The notes below the pieces were generated by a model. The model was not told where the DNA came from and searched no databases. It saw nothing but the letters and a program-made list of their open reading frames with translations. From Bifidobacterium bifidum ATCC 29521 = JCM 1255 = DSM 20456 (GTDB taxonomy: Bacteria; Actinomycetota; Actinomycetes; Actinomycetales; Bifidobacteriaceae), in contig NZ_AP012323.1 in assembly GCF_001025135.1 (NCBI RefSeq), forward strand, positions 682,001 through 746,000: 64,000 bases of DNA. Direction: 5' to 3'. The position numbers were made by a program, and so were the translations under genes. Within the stretch, counting starts at the first letter, position 1; each line of letters opens with the position of its first letter. This document shows, in pieces, positions 1 through 9,102 of this stretch.

Positions 1-627
1 CTGTTCGCCACGCTCGACACTGCGGTGCGTCGAGCCCGGGCCAAGGACGGGCGACTGTACGCCTACGTCGACACCGTCGGCTTCGTGCGAAACCTGCCGA
101 CCCAGCTGATCGAGGCGTTCAAATCCACGTTGGAGGAGGTCGCCGAAGCCGACATCATCCTACATGTGGTCGACGGTTCGCACCCCGACCCGTTCTCGCA
201 GATTGACGCCGTCAACGACGTGCTCGCCGACATCGAAGGGGCCGAGGAGATACCGCGCGTCGTCGTGTTCAACAAGATTGACCGAATCGATGCGGCCACA
301 CGCGAGCGGCTGGCGGCGCTCGAACCGGAGGCGAGTCTGGTGTCCGCCGCCACGGGAGAGGGTCTTGACGACCTGCTGCGGCGCATCGAATCTATGCTGC
401 CCGTTCCGGGCGTGCACGTGTCTGCGCTGCTGCCCTACGACGCCGGTTCGCTGCTGTCGCACGTGCGCGAATACGGCAACGTCGATTCCGTCGACTATCG
501 CGCCGATGGCATATGGATCGAGGCGGATGTGGACCGCCGACTCGCCGCCCAGATCGTCGATAGGGCGATCGATGAGACGGACGGTGATGGCAGCGATCAC
601 ATCGATGCCGAGCATGATGTCGATTGA
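1..627 (+). CDS. hflX: GTPase HflX, C-terminal part (5' end outside window)
   Basis: The frame is open from base 1 and the stop is at 625-627, giving 208 visible residues. HflX is a ribosome-associated GTPase that splits stalled or stressed ribosomes. The visible part starts just before the G3 region (DTVGF, the Walker B-like segment). It then has the LIEAFKSTLEEV switch helix, ADIILHVVDGS and the G4 guanine-specificity motif NKID (in VVVFNKIDRI). A G5-like SAATGEG and the small HflX C-terminal domain (GVHVSALLPYDAG) follow. The P-loop lies upstream of the window. It is the first gene on the strand that continues with ldh, separated by about 190 bp that hold an operator-like palindrome. Confidence 0.93.
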   Translation: MFATLDTAVRRARAKDGRLYAYVDTVGFVRNLPTQLIEAFKSTLEEVAEADIILHVVDGSHPDPFSQIDAVNDVLADIEGAEEIPRVVVFNKIDRIDAATRERLAALEPEASLVSAATGEGLDDLLRRIESMLPVPGVHVSALLPYDAGSLLSHVREYGNVDSVDYRADGIWIEADVDRRLAAQIVDRAIDETDGDGSDHIDAEHDVD

Positions 628-658
628 GTGTTCTACCCATTGCCGCTGACGCAATGTC

Positions 659-672
659 TGTGAGCGTTCACA
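659..672. promoter_or_regulatory. LacI-type operator-like palindrome upstream of ldh
   Basis: TGTGAGCGTTCACA is a near-perfect 14-nt dyad with the central CG typical of LacI-family operators. It lies about 150 bp before the ldh start. A related dyad sits upstream of gap (60479-60494), so a shared carbon-flux regulator is possible. This rests on sequence symmetry only; no LacI-family gene is in the window. Confidence 0.35.
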
Positions 673-773
673 ACAATGTGACGCAAATCACCTTGCCTTC
701 GGGGCGATAATGACTACGGCAATCAGCGCAAACGTCATCATGTGTAGATACAGTAAGTGTGTTGTCAAAATGA

Positions 774-1781
<1,008 letters not shown>

Positions 1782-1900
1782 TATCGGATTGATTGACGGG
1801 GCGCCGGTGCAGATCGGCGCATGAACCGCCCTCAGTCTTGCTTCGCGCCTTGCCATGCTGGCGCGGCTGTCGGTCAGGAGCCGGCGGTGCTCTCATCTTG

Positions 1901-1950
1901 CCCTCCCCGGTGGGAAGGCCATCGAGTGAAGCGAGACTGGGGGTGGTTTT
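1901..1950 (+). repeat. Dispersed GC-rich intergenic repeat (degenerate copy) in a 369-bp gene-free gap
   Basis: The gap 1782-2150 holds no credible gene. At 1901-1950 it contains CCTCCCCGGTGGGAAGG followed by GCGAGACTGGGGGTGG. The pattern (short CTCCC/GGGAGG dyad, a second small dyad, then CTGGGGGTGG) recurs at 48247-48335 and, more degenerate, at 19641-19679. This makes it a member of a dispersed repeat family placed after genes. A strong terminator hairpin follows at 2053-2080. Confidence 0.5.
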
Positions 1951-2052
1951 GTTTATCGGCAGGGGTCCTCCTCGTCCTGGTATTCGCCCGCATCTGCTCA
2001 CAGAGAACGTCGGCGCGCCGTTCGATTCGGTGTATAGTGAACCCTGTTGTTT

Positions 2053-2080
2053 GAAAACCTCGGCTTCGGCCGAGGTTTTC
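2053..2080. terminator. Bidirectional rho-independent terminator
   Basis: A perfect 12-bp stem, GAAAACCTCGGC / GCCGAGGTTTTC, closes a TTCG tetraloop. The stem has a built-in A-tract on one side and a T-tract on the other. It lies upstream of the CDF exporter and is the first good terminator after ldh. Confidence 0.8.
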
Positions 2081-2150
2081 GTCGTTCTAGGGCTATTGAA
2101 AATGATTGTAGGAAACAGTTTCACATAGCAGGCAGAAGGAGAGGTACACT

Positions 2151-3089
2151 ATGCCGCACATGCATGGAACGGTGAACGAGGTGACGCGCGGCAGCAAGGC
2201 GCACCAGCGACGGCTTATGATGACGCTGACCTTGACCGGCACGGTGTTCGTGGCGGAGATCGTCGGCGCCATCATCACCGGATCACTGGCATTGCTGGTG
2301 GATGCCGGGCATATGCTCACGGACATGTCGGTGTTGATTGCATCGACGGTGACGGCGGTGCTTATGCGTCGAAAGCCCAACAGCTCCCGCACCTGGGGTT
2401 GGGCCCGGCTTGAGGTGCTGACCGCGGAGGCGGGAGCGATGATCCTGCTGTTCGTCGGATTGTATGCGCTGATCGAGGCGGGGATGCGACTGTTCGGAGG
2501 ATCCGCCGAACATGTGGCGGACAGTGGGCTGCTGCTGTTCTTCGGCATTCTGGGTCTGGCTGCCAATGTCGGCTCGATCATCATCCTTGCCGGGCAGCAT
2601 AACGACAACATGAACATGAAAGCCGCGTTCCTCGAAGTGGTGAATGATGCCCTGGGCTCGGTGGCGGTCATAGCGTCGGCCGTGGTCATGATGCTCACCG
2701 GGTGGGATGGCTTCGATGCCATCGCCGGCGGCCTGATCGCGCTGCTGATGATTCCACGTGCGGTGAAGCTGTTGCGCGATGCGCTGAAAGTGCTGCTGGA
2801 GGAGACCCCGGACGGATTGAATCTCGACGAAGTACGTACGCATCTGGAGAATATCCCCCACGTCGTGGCCGTCCATGATCTGCATGCGAGCACCGTGTCC
2901 ACCGGCATGCCCATGCTCATGGCGCATGTCGTGGTGGAACCCGGCATGAGCATGGATCAGGCGGCGAATGTGCTCAGCCAACTGCAGGACTGCCTGCGCG
3001 AGCATTTCCCCGTCTCGATTCCCCACACCACGTTCCAGCTCGAACCGCAGGGGTACCGTTCGCCCAGCGCCGAACAGCTGCACTCCTGA
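2151..3089 (+). CDS. Cation diffusion facilitator (CDF) metal exporter, CzcD/ZitB-like
   Basis: 312 residues with six predicted membrane segments (about 25-47, 48-72, 92-112, 126-147, 160-182, 188-205) and a cytoplasmic C-terminal domain. The family exports divalent metal, usually Zn, in exchange for protons. Transmembrane helix 2 carries the canonical HxxxD metal site (H54-M-L-T-D58). The paired site in helix 5 reads ExxxD (E162-V-V-N-D166) instead of HxxxD. The GTVNE-type N-terminus is short and not His-rich. A purine-rich RBS (AGAAGGAGAGG) precedes the ATG. It converges on lexA across a very long hairpin (3105-3184). The metal specificity is not known. Confidence 0.9.
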   Translation: MPHMHGTVNEVTRGSKAHQRRLMMTLTLTGTVFVAEIVGAIITGSLALLVDAGHMLTDMSVLIASTVTAVLMRRKPNSSRTWGWARLEVLTAEAGAMILLFVGLYALIEAGMRLFGGSAEHVADSGLLLFFGILGLAANVGSIIILAGQHNDNMNMKAAFLEVVNDALGSVAVIASAVVMMLTGWDGFDAIAGGLIALLMIPRAVKLLRDALKVLLEETPDGLNLDEVRTHLENIPHVVAVHDLHASTVSTGMPMLMAHVVVEPGMSMDQAANVLSQLQDCLREHFPVSIPHTTFQLEPQGYRSPSAEQLHS

Positions 3090-3104
3090 ATGGGACGCCG
3101 CATT

Positions 3105-3184
3105 GCGCGGCTTGATACGACAATGGGTTGGGTGATTGCCTGAAATCGGGCGATTACCCAACCCATTGTCGTATCAAGCCGCGC
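3105..3184. terminator. Very long perfect inverted repeat between convergent genes
   Basis: The arms 3105-3133 and 3156-3184 are exact 29-nt reverse complements (starting GCGCGGCTTGATACGACAAT). With two G-U wobbles the stem extends to 36 bp around an 8-nt loop. It separates the plus-strand CDF gene from the minus-strand lexA, so it can terminate both. It is far longer than an ordinary terminator and shares no sequence with the similar hairpins at 59195-59255 and 42365-42484. Confidence 0.75.
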
Positions 3185-3224
3185 GAGTGTATTGAATTGC
3201 AAGGTCCGGGACGGTTGGCTGCGG

Positions 3225-3926
3225 TCAGAGTCGACGCAGCACGCTGACGACCTTGCCCATGATCTGCGCGTGGGTGCCGTCGATGGGGGAGTATGCGGGG
3301 TTATGCGGTATCAGCCAGATGTGGCCATTGTCCTTGCGGAACGTCTTGATCGTGGCCTCGTCGTCGAGCAACGCGGCGACGATGTCGCCGTTGACTGCGG
3401 ACGGCTGTTCGCGTATGACCACGTAGTCGCCGTCGCAGATAGCGGCGTCGATCATCGAGTCGCCGTGCACTTCGAGCATGAACAGTTTGCCGCTGCCCGT
3501 AAGCCGTTGCGGTAGCCGCATGACATCATCGATGTGCTGTTCGGCGGTAATCGGGACGCCGGCGGCGATGCGCCCGACCAGCGGGACGTCACGGGATGCG
3601 AGAATCGACTCGCTGGCCTCCGTGTCCCCGGGGAAGGGGAGTACCGTGGCGGTTTGCGAGTCCGTGCCGGAATCATACAACTCGATGGCGCGGCCCTTGT
3701 TGGCGCTGATATGAAGATAGCCCTTGCGCTCCAGTGCATGAAGCTGATGCTTGACCGATGACGGGCTCTTCAGCCCGACAGCTTCGCCGATTTCTCGGAA
3801 GGACGGAGCGAATCCCTGTTCCGCAATGTGCTTGCGTATGGCATCAAGCACCAGATGCTGCCTTTCGGTCAGGGCGTCATCGCGTTGCCGCGTGGCGTTT
3901 TTCGAGGTGGGTGCTGGTGTGCTCAC
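3225..3926 (-). CDS. lexA: LexA, SOS response repressor
   Basis: Represses SOS genes and cleaves itself when RecA filaments form. The N-terminal winged helix-turn-helix is at about residues 20-80 (SFREIGEAVGLKSPSSVKHQL is the recognition part). The autocleavage site is Ala122-Gly123 in GRIAAGVP, the nucleophile is Ser157 in GDSMID, and the general base is Lys194 in ATIKTF, so all peptidase elements are present. I choose the GTG at 3926 because AAAGGAG sits six bases before it; an in-frame ATG at 3941 would add five residues but lacks an RBS. Predicted length is 233 aa. It is divergent from the LysM membrane protein, with a SOS-box-like site between them. Confidence 0.96.
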   Translation of the reverse strand: MSTPAPTSKNATRQRDDALTERQHLVLDAIRKHIAEQGFAPSFREIGEAVGLKSPSSVKHQLHALERKGYLHISANKGRAIELYDSGTDSQTATVLPFPGDTEASESILASRDVPLVGRIAAGVPITAEQHIDDVMRLPQRLTGSGKLFMLEVHGDSMIDAAICDGDYVVIREQPSAVNGDIVAALLDDEATIKTFRKDNGHIWLIPHNPAYSPIDGTHAQIMGKVVSVLRRL

Positions 3927-3977
3927 GTCGACTCCTTTCATCTTCGTTCAATCATAGCGTGATTTGTTCCATGAAAA

Positions 3978-3991
3978 CAAACATTCGTTCG
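3978..3991. promoter_or_regulatory. LexA (SOS) box candidate
   Basis: CAAACATTCGTTCG matches the Gram-positive/actinobacterial SOS consensus CGAAC-N4-GTTCG with one mismatch. It lies in the lexA/LysM divergent region, next to a possible lexA promoter on the minus strand (TTGTTT, 18 bp, TATGAT). A weaker half-conserved site, GAAACATGAGTTCG, is at 4046-4059 just before the LysM gene. Confidence 0.55.
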
Positions 3992-4075
3992 ATATGGCGT
4001 GTTGCTTTTGTCGAACCGCTGTGTCACTATGAGTACAGTTGTTCTATGAAACATGAGTTCGAGAAGGAGGGCGAC

Positions 4076-4573
4076 ATGATGGAACAAATGATTGCGGCAG
4101 CGGGGCTCCAGTGTGCATCAAGTCGTCATGATGCGATGCGCGATGTGGCGTTCGATGTCAAAAACAGCGATGTTCCAACGTTTTTGAGGAATATGGATTC
4201 TTCCGATGCGCGACGGCGTGATTCCCGGGTGATTATCGGAGTGTGCGACGAGCATGGTGTTCGCATGGCGAAGAGGGGTCATTCGACCATGTGTTTGACT
4301 CTTCGCGGCAAGATCGTGTTCTCGATGATGGGCGCCCTGCTGTGCCTGTGCATGATCGGCCTGCTGATGCCGCAGGTCGCCCGGTCGGCGCCGGATCTCT
4401 CCGCAGTGTACAGCTATACCGTGCAGCCGGGGGACACCTTGTGGTCATATGCCTCGGCCATCACTCCTGATGGGGGCGATGTGCGCGACACCATCGATGA
4501 TCTGATATCGCTCAACCATCTCGATGGTGTCTCGTTGCAGGTGGGGCAGCAGCTCAAGGTGCCGATTGTCTGA
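4076..4573 (+). CDS. LysM-domain single-pass membrane protein, likely SOS-induced division inhibitor (YneA/DivS/ChiZ type)
   Basis: 165 residues from the ATG at 4076, which has GAAGGAGG at 4063-4070. The first 75 residues are polar and unrecognised. Residues about 79-98 form one membrane span, and the C-terminus (114-164, [13 protein letters not shown]...[10 protein letters not shown]) is a LysM peptidoglycan-binding domain outside the membrane. In Bacillus (yneA), Corynebacterium (divS) and Mycobacterium (chiZ/Rv2719c) a gene divergent from lexA encodes a membrane protein, often with LysM, that delays septation after DNA damage. The same position, divergent from lexA and flanked by SOS-box-like sites, makes that role likely here. 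The role is inferred from context; the LysM and membrane segments are seen directly. Confidence 0.82.
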   Translation: MMEQMIAAAGLQCASSRHDAMRDVAFDVKNSDVPTFLRNMDSSDARRRDSRVIIGVCDEHGVRMAKRGHSTMCLTLRGKIVFSMMGALLCLCMIGLLMPQVARSAPDLSAVYSYTVQPGDTLWSYASAITPDGGDVRDTIDDLISLNHLDGVSLQVGQQLKVPIV

Positions 4574-4716
4574 TTCCGGCGAATTCGGAGCGGTGCGTCC
4601 CCATGAGTGCTTTCTCGAATCGCTTCTTCGGCATTTACCGCCGGCCGCTTCCGGATTCGGACGTGACCGTTGACATGGGGAAGGGGCTTTGTCAACGCTT
4701 ACGATATTCTGAGGTC

Positions 4717-5184
4717 ATGCATTGTCCTTATTGTCAGAATTCCGATACCAAGGTCATCGATACGAGAATCAGTGATGACGGGTTCTCGATTCGTCGCAGG
4801 CGTGTGTGTCAGATATGCCACAAACGCTTCACCACCGTGGAAAGCACCATGTTGTTGGTGCGCAAGCGTTCCGGAAACGTAGAGCCGTTCGACCGAAAGA
4901 AGGTGGTGTCCGGCGTGAGGAAGGCCTGTCAGGGACGGCCCATCAACGAAGACGATCTACGCACACTCGGTCAGCGCGTCGAAGAGGATCTGAGGGCGAG
5001 GGGGCTTGCCGAAGTCGATTCGGACGATGTCGGCAAGGCGATATTGGCTCCTCTACGGGAGCTCGATGAGGTCGCCTACCTGCGATTCGCCAGCGTGTAT
5101 CAGAATTTTGATGGTCTTGAGGACTTCCAGCGAGCCATAGACGATCTGCGCAAGGAAAAGCACGCCGAGGCGGAACAGCACTGA
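4717..5184 (+). CDS. nrdR: Transcriptional repressor NrdR
   Basis: ATP/dATP-sensing repressor of ribonucleotide reductase genes. From the ATG at 4717 it has 155 residues, the family length. The N-terminus begins MHCPYC, and the zinc ribbon uses C3, C6, C31 and C34 ([10 protein letters not shown]). The ATP-cone domain follows (about 47-140, with [15 protein letters not shown]). An upstream in-frame ATG at 4603 would add 38 non-homologous residues and is rejected. The RBS is weak. The order lexA/LysM/nrdR is a common actinobacterial arrangement. The stop codon lies inside the first unit of a 16-bp tandem repeat. Confidence 0.97.
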   Translation: MHCPYCQNSDTKVIDTRISDDGFSIRRRRVCQICHKRFTTVESTMLLVRKRSGNVEPFDRKKVVSGVRKACQGRPINEDDLRTLGQRVEEDLRARGLAEVDSDDVGKAILAPLRELDEVAYLRFASVYQNFDGLEDFQRAIDDLRKEKHAEAEQH

Positions 5185-5291
5185 AACGGAACGGTGCTGA
5201 AACGGAACGGTGCTGAAACGAAGCAGTGCCGGAGCGAAGCAGTGCTGAAGCGGAACTGCGCTGGTCGAAACTGCGCTGACACGAATCAATG
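5181..5291 (+). repeat. 16-bp tandem repeat, about seven units, starting at the nrdR stop codon
   Basis: Units 1 and 2 are identical (CTGAAACGGAACGGTG at 5181-5196 and 5197-5212). Units 3-7 diverge progressively (for example CTGAAACGAAGCAGTG and CTGAAGCGGAACTGCG), with one 15-nt unit, up to 5291. The nrdR stop TGA is bases 2-4 of unit 1, and the coding bases just before it already resemble the unit. Expansion is probably by slippage; no function is evident. Confidence 0.85.
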
Positions 5292-5335
5292 TTGATGTCG
5301 ATGCCGACGTCGACATGTGACGCCTGATATGCGAC

Positions 5336-5370
5336 CGGCCCCTTCCATGATCGAACAGCGGAAGGGGCCG
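5336..5370. terminator. Hairpin terminator between convergent nrdR and serA
   Basis: An 11-bp perfect stem, CGGCCCCTTCC / GGAAGGGGCCG, with a 13-nt loop. It has no T-run on the plus side. It is placed to end both nrdR and the minus-strand serA transcript. Confidence 0.65.
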
Positions 5371-5395
5371 TGTGGAAAACCGATGACCGGCTTGT

Positions 5396-6595
5396 TCAGC
5401 TGATCACGCGCATGCGAATCGTGCCCTCGATGTGGCTGAGCGCGTCCAGCGTGGTCTGGCTGGGCTTCTGCGATACGTCAGTGACCACGTAGCCGAGTTC
5501 GCCCTCGGTTCCGAGAGACTGCGCAGCGATGTTGATGTTCTCCTTGCCCAGCACATGGTTGACGCGGGCGAGAACGCCCGGCAGGTTGGCATGCAGATGC
5601 GCGATTCGAGCAGCGCTCTTGCACGGCCCCAACGTCACCTGGGGAAGGTTGACCGAAAGCATGGTCGACCCCTTGTCCCAGTAGTCCTCAAGTCGCTGCG
5701 AGACGAAATGCCCGATTGACTTCTGCGCCTCAAGCGTCGAGCCGCCGATATGCGGGGTGAGAATCATGTTGTCCTCGTCGGCGAGATCGGTGTCGAACGG
5801 ATCGCCGCTCTTCTTCGGCTCGACGGGGAACACATCGACCGCGGCGCCGGAAAGATGACCGGAATCCAGATGACGCTTCAACGCGTCCAGGTTGGCGACG
5901 AAGCCGCGGGACAGGTTGATGAAAATGGCATTCTGCTTCATGCGGGCGAACTGGTCCTCGCCGAAGAAGCCAGTGTTGGACTTGCGGCCGTCCACATGCA
6001 GGGTCACCGCATCGGACTGCTCCAGCAGTTCGTCAAGGGTCTCGCAACGGTGGGCGTTGCCCATCGCCAGCTTCTCCTCGATATCGTAGAACACGACGCG
6101 CATGCCCAGAGCCTCCGCCAGCACGGACAACTGCGAGCCGATATTGCCGTATCCGATGATGCCCAAGGTCTTGCCGCGAACCTCATGCGAGCCGGAAGCG
6201 GACTTGTCCCACAAGCCATGGCGCATGTGATGCGTGTGGGCGGGAATGCGGCGCATCAGGCAGATGATGTCGCAGATCACCAGTTCCACCACGGAACGGG
6301 TGTTGGAATACGGGGCGTTGAACACGCCGATGCCATGCTTGCCCGCATAATCGAGATCCACCTGATTGGTGCCGATGCAGAAGCATCCGACCGCGGTCAG
6401 GGACGGGCATGCGTCGATGACCGCTGCGGTCACGGGCGTCTTGGACCGTATGCCGAGCAGGCTCACGCCGTCAAGCGCCTCGATGAGTTCCTTCTCGCCC
6501 AGGGCGCCCTTGCGCGTCTCCACTTCGAAACCGTGATCGCGCAGCGATTGCGCCGCATCCGGGTGAATGTTTTCCAATAACAGAGCTTTTGCCAT
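5396..6595 (-). CDS. serA: D-3-phosphoglycerate dehydrogenase
   Basis: Oxidises 3-phosphoglycerate to 3-phosphohydroxypyruvate, the first step of serine synthesis. 399 residues with the D-2-hydroxyacid dehydrogenase fold. The NAD motif is GIIGYGNIGS; the catalytic Arg is in NLSRGFV, Glu in VFPVEP and His in LTPHIGGST. The C-terminal ACT domain (about 325-399) is expected to bind serine for feedback control. This is the shorter, E. coli-like form without the extra domain of mycobacterial SerA. The start MAKALLLENIHPDAA is typical. It is probably a single-gene unit. Confidence 0.95.
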   Translation of the reverse strand: MAKALLLENIHPDAAQSLRDHGFEVETRKGALGEKELIEALDGVSLLGIRSKTPVTAAVIDACPSLTAVGCFCIGTNQVDLDYAGKHGIGVFNAPYSNTRSVVELVICDIICLMRRIPAHTHHMRHGLWDKSASGSHEVRGKTLGIIGYGNIGSQLSVLAEALGMRVVFYDIEEKLAMGNAHRCETLDELLEQSDAVTLHVDGRKSNTGFFGEDQFARMKQNAIFINLSRGFVANLDALKRHLDSGHLSGAAVDVFPVEPKKSGDPFDTDLADEDNMILTPHIGGSTLEAQKSIGHFVSQRLEDYWDKGSTMLSVNLPQVTLGPCKSAARIAHLHANLPGVLARVNHVLGKENINIAAQSLGTEGELGYVVTDVSQKPSQTTLDALSHIEGTIRMRVIS

Positions 6596-6605
6596 GGTAC
6601 CTACC

Positions 6606-8918
6606 TTATAGCTGCAAAGCTGTTTCGTCTTCCCCTGTCCGCACTATAACCAATCGCTGCGTTGGTCTGGTCATAGCCACGTAGAGATCCGAAGCCGCCA
6701 CCAGGCGCGAGGGAGCATCCTGCTCGATACGTCCGGGCTGTACGACCACTACGGCGTCGAATTCAAGTCCCTTGACCGACTCCGTGGAACCGACGCTGAT
6801 CTGCGCGTCCCACTCGTGCTGCTCGGACAGCCGGTCCGTCTCTTGCTGTCCCAGCGTACCCGGAAGCGTTGAAAAGATAGTGGATCGGAGCGGATCGAGC
6901 ATGTGGGAAGGGGCGATGACCGCTACGCGACCGGTTCCGTCCGCATCCACGAACTGCTTGGCTAGCTGCGCGACATGCGATGCCGCGGTCGCGATCGTGT
7001 CGGATTCGCCGTCGACGATGATCCTGCGCACGGCGTCCGGTATCGTGCGCACGGCGTTGACCGTCGAGATATACAGTCCCGCCTTCTGCGCGAAGTCCGA
7101 GGCCAGGTCCGAAACCTCCTGCGGATTGCGGTAGTTGATGGTCAGCTCGTTGAGATCCCACCGCCGCTCGCCGAACAGCCGGTTCATCGTGCGGTCCCAG
7201 CGGCGCGTGCCGCCGAGCGCAGACGTCTGAGCCACGTCGCCGACGATGGTGAACGAGCGCGACGGGCACCGGCGGATCAGCATGCGCCAGTCCATCGCGG
7301 TCAGTTCCTGAGCCTCGTCGACGACCACATGCCCGTATGTCCACTCGCGGTCGGCCGCGGCACGCTGTGCGATGAACTCGCCGCCCTCGCCGTTCATCTG
7401 GTCGACCAGCATCTGCGAGGAGACGATGCCCGACCCGAGACCTACCGAGTTCAGGGTGTCCTGCGCGAACTGCTCCTCCTGGGCGCGCTTCGCGTTCTTG
7501 GCGGCGATCTGCGCCGCGATCTTGGGGTCGGGCCCCAGAAGCTCCATGGCCTCGTCCAGCAGCGGCACGTCCGATTGCGTCATCGGGGCGCCCTTGGGGC
7601 GGGTGAGCGCGGCGATGCCATCGTCGTCAAGCCACGGCGCGAGCGCGCGAAGACGGAGCGGATGGGACCACAGGTTGTCGATCAGCCACGTGCCGTTCAT
7701 CGGCAGCCACGCGAGGTTCAGCGTGACCCTCACCTTGTCGTTCAGGCGAAGGTTCGTCAGCGCCTCGTTCAGCTCGTCGTCGGACGGCGTATAGTCCAGC
7801 TGCTCGGCGTAACGGTCCCGAAGCGCCATCAGCATGGTCCGCACGAAGGTCTCCCGCGCCTTGTTGTGCGGCTGGCGCGTGCGCTTCGCCTGGTCGATGG
7901 CCGCCCTGACATCGGTGTCGAGCATGCGGACCGCGAAGCCGTTCACGTGCACGGTGGGCAGGTCCTGCGGAACCCGTTCGCGCAGCGCGATGGCGTTGGC
8001 CACGACCTGCGCCATGCGACGGTCGCCCTTGAGCTTGGCGGCGAGCGGAGTGTCCGTCGCGGTCGCCTTGATGCCCGGGATGAGGTCGGCGATGGTGCGG
8101 CTGACGACGCCCGTCTCGCCGAGCGAGGGCAGCACCTGGTCGATGTAGTGCAGGAACGTCGTGCTCGGGCCGATGACCAGCACGCCGGAGCGCTCCAGCT
8201 TGCGCCGGTGCGTGTACAGCAGGTATGCGGCGCGGTGCAGCGCGACCGCGGTCTTGCCGGTGCCGGGCCCGCCCTGCACCACCAGAGCCCTGTTGAGATC
8301 TGAGCGGATGATGCGGTCCTGCTCCGCCTGGATCGTGGCGACGATGTCCGTCATCTTGCCGGTTCGGCGCGAACTGAGCGATGCCAGCAGGGCGCCTTCG
8401 CCGGTGAGCGTCCCGGCCTTCGAGGCCTTGTCCACCTGCTCGGAATGGACGTCGAGCACCTCGTCCTCGATGCCGATGACATCGCGGAAGTTCAGTGTGA
8501 TATGGCGGCGCATGACGATGTCGCCGTGGTTGGATGGCGTCGCCTCGTAGAACGGGCGGGCCGCCTCGGCGCGCCAGTCGGTCAGTATCGGCTCGTGGTT
8601 CTCGCTGGACAGGCCGATGCGGCCTATGTACCGGCGCTCGCCCTTCACGTCATCGAGTCGGCCGAACACCAGACGGTCTTCCATGGCGCGCAGCTGGGTG
8701 AGCCGGTCCTCGTACATGGTGGCGAACGAGTCGCGTAACGTGCGCTGGGTGGGGGACCCGTGCGAGCCGGCCGCACGTACCGTATCCAACCGCGTGCGCG
8801 TCTGCGATCGCAGGGCGTCCAAGCGGGCGTATGCGCGGTCGACCGCTTGCTGTTCCTCGTGCAGTTGCGTTGATAATCCCGGCATTGATGTCCGTTCTCT
8901 CGGTGAAAACTCAGGCAT
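6606..8918 (-). CDS. HelD-like superfamily 1 helicase (RNA polymerase recycling factor)
   Basis: 770 residues. An N-terminal coiled coil (about 15-90) precedes an SF1 (UvrD/Rep-like) motor: the P-loop GGPGTGKT is at 216-223, Walker B is VVDEAQE, and motif III/IV-like segments (IVGDVAQTSA, ELTINYRN) and the C-terminal VKGLEFDAVVV/YVAMTRP motifs follow. This arrangement is that of actinobacterial HelD, which binds stalled RNA polymerase and removes it from DNA. Two starts are possible: 8918 and an in-frame ATG at 8885 (MPGLSTQLHEEQQ); neither has a convincing RBS. It is divergent from mraZ. A UvrD-like DNA helicase is a less likely reading because of the N-terminal coil. Confidence 0.85.
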   Translation of the reverse strand: MPEFSPRERTSMPGLSTQLHEEQQAVDRAYARLDALRSQTRTRLDTVRAAGSHGSPTQRTLRDSFATMYEDRLTQLRAMEDRLVFGRLDDVKGERRYIGRIGLSSENHEPILTDWRAEAARPFYEATPSNHGDIVMRRHITLNFRDVIGIEDEVLDVHSEQVDKASKAGTLTGEGALLASLSSRRTGKMTDIVATIQAEQDRIIRSDLNRALVVQGGPGTGKTAVALHRAAYLLYTHRRKLERSGVLVIGPSTTFLHYIDQVLPSLGETGVVSRTIADLIPGIKATATDTPLAAKLKGDRRMAQVVANAIALRERVPQDLPTVHVNGFAVRMLDTDVRAAIDQAKRTRQPHNKARETFVRTMLMALRDRYAEQLDYTPSDDELNEALTNLRLNDKVRVTLNLAWLPMNGTWLIDNLWSHPLRLRALAPWLDDDGIAALTRPKGAPMTQSDVPLLDEAMELLGPDPKIAAQIAAKNAKRAQEEQFAQDTLNSVGLGSGIVSSQMLVDQMNGEGGEFIAQRAAADREWTYGHVVVDEAQELTAMDWRMLIRRCPSRSFTIVGDVAQTSALGGTRRWDRTMNRLFGERRWDLNELTINYRNPQEVSDLASDFAQKAGLYISTVNAVRTIPDAVRRIIVDGESDTIATAASHVAQLAKQFVDADGTGRVAVIAPSHMLDPLRSTIFSTLPGTLGQQETDRLSEQHEWDAQISVGSTESVKGLEFDAVVVVQPGRIEQDAPSRLVAASDLYVAMTRPTQRLVIVRTGEDETALQL

Positions 8919-9038
8919 TCAAATGTAGCGCAAGGGCAATACGAAGCCGTGTGGATGTGTCCTGCCGCAACGGCGCTCCGAAGCGGTTGTGGAGGATACG
9001 CATTAAAACTATGTGGAAAAACCATTTCGTAGGGATTT

Positions 9039-9068
9039 GTGGTGAGAAGTGGGGTACAGTGGTGGATT
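9039..9068 (+). promoter_or_regulatory. MraZ-box-like direct repeats upstream of mraZ
   Basis: Three GTGG-headed units follow each other with exactly 10-bp spacing: GTGGTGAGAA, GTGGGGTACA, GTGGTGGATT (9039-9068). MraZ of E. coli and mycoplasmas binds short G-rich direct repeats with 10-12-bp spacing upstream of its own gene. This is the expected autoregulatory site, about 35 bp before the mraZ start. Confidence 0.65.
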
Positions 9069-9102
9069 GGTGTATCCGGATTCACGGTTAGGAGGTGGAA
9101 CG

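Noticed and set aside
3758..4075. N-terminal extension of the LysM protein
   Set aside because: It overlaps lexA in antisense and crosses the SOS-box region; a strong RBS marks 4076.
4603..4716. 38-residue extension of NrdR
   Set aside because: NrdR proteins start at MHCPYC; the extension has no homology pattern.
5053..5316. Minus-strand frames across the 16-bp tandem repeat (repetitive FSTVPFQHCF-type peptides)
   Set aside because: The repetitive peptide is a by-product of the tandem DNA repeat and overlaps nrdR; no start signal.
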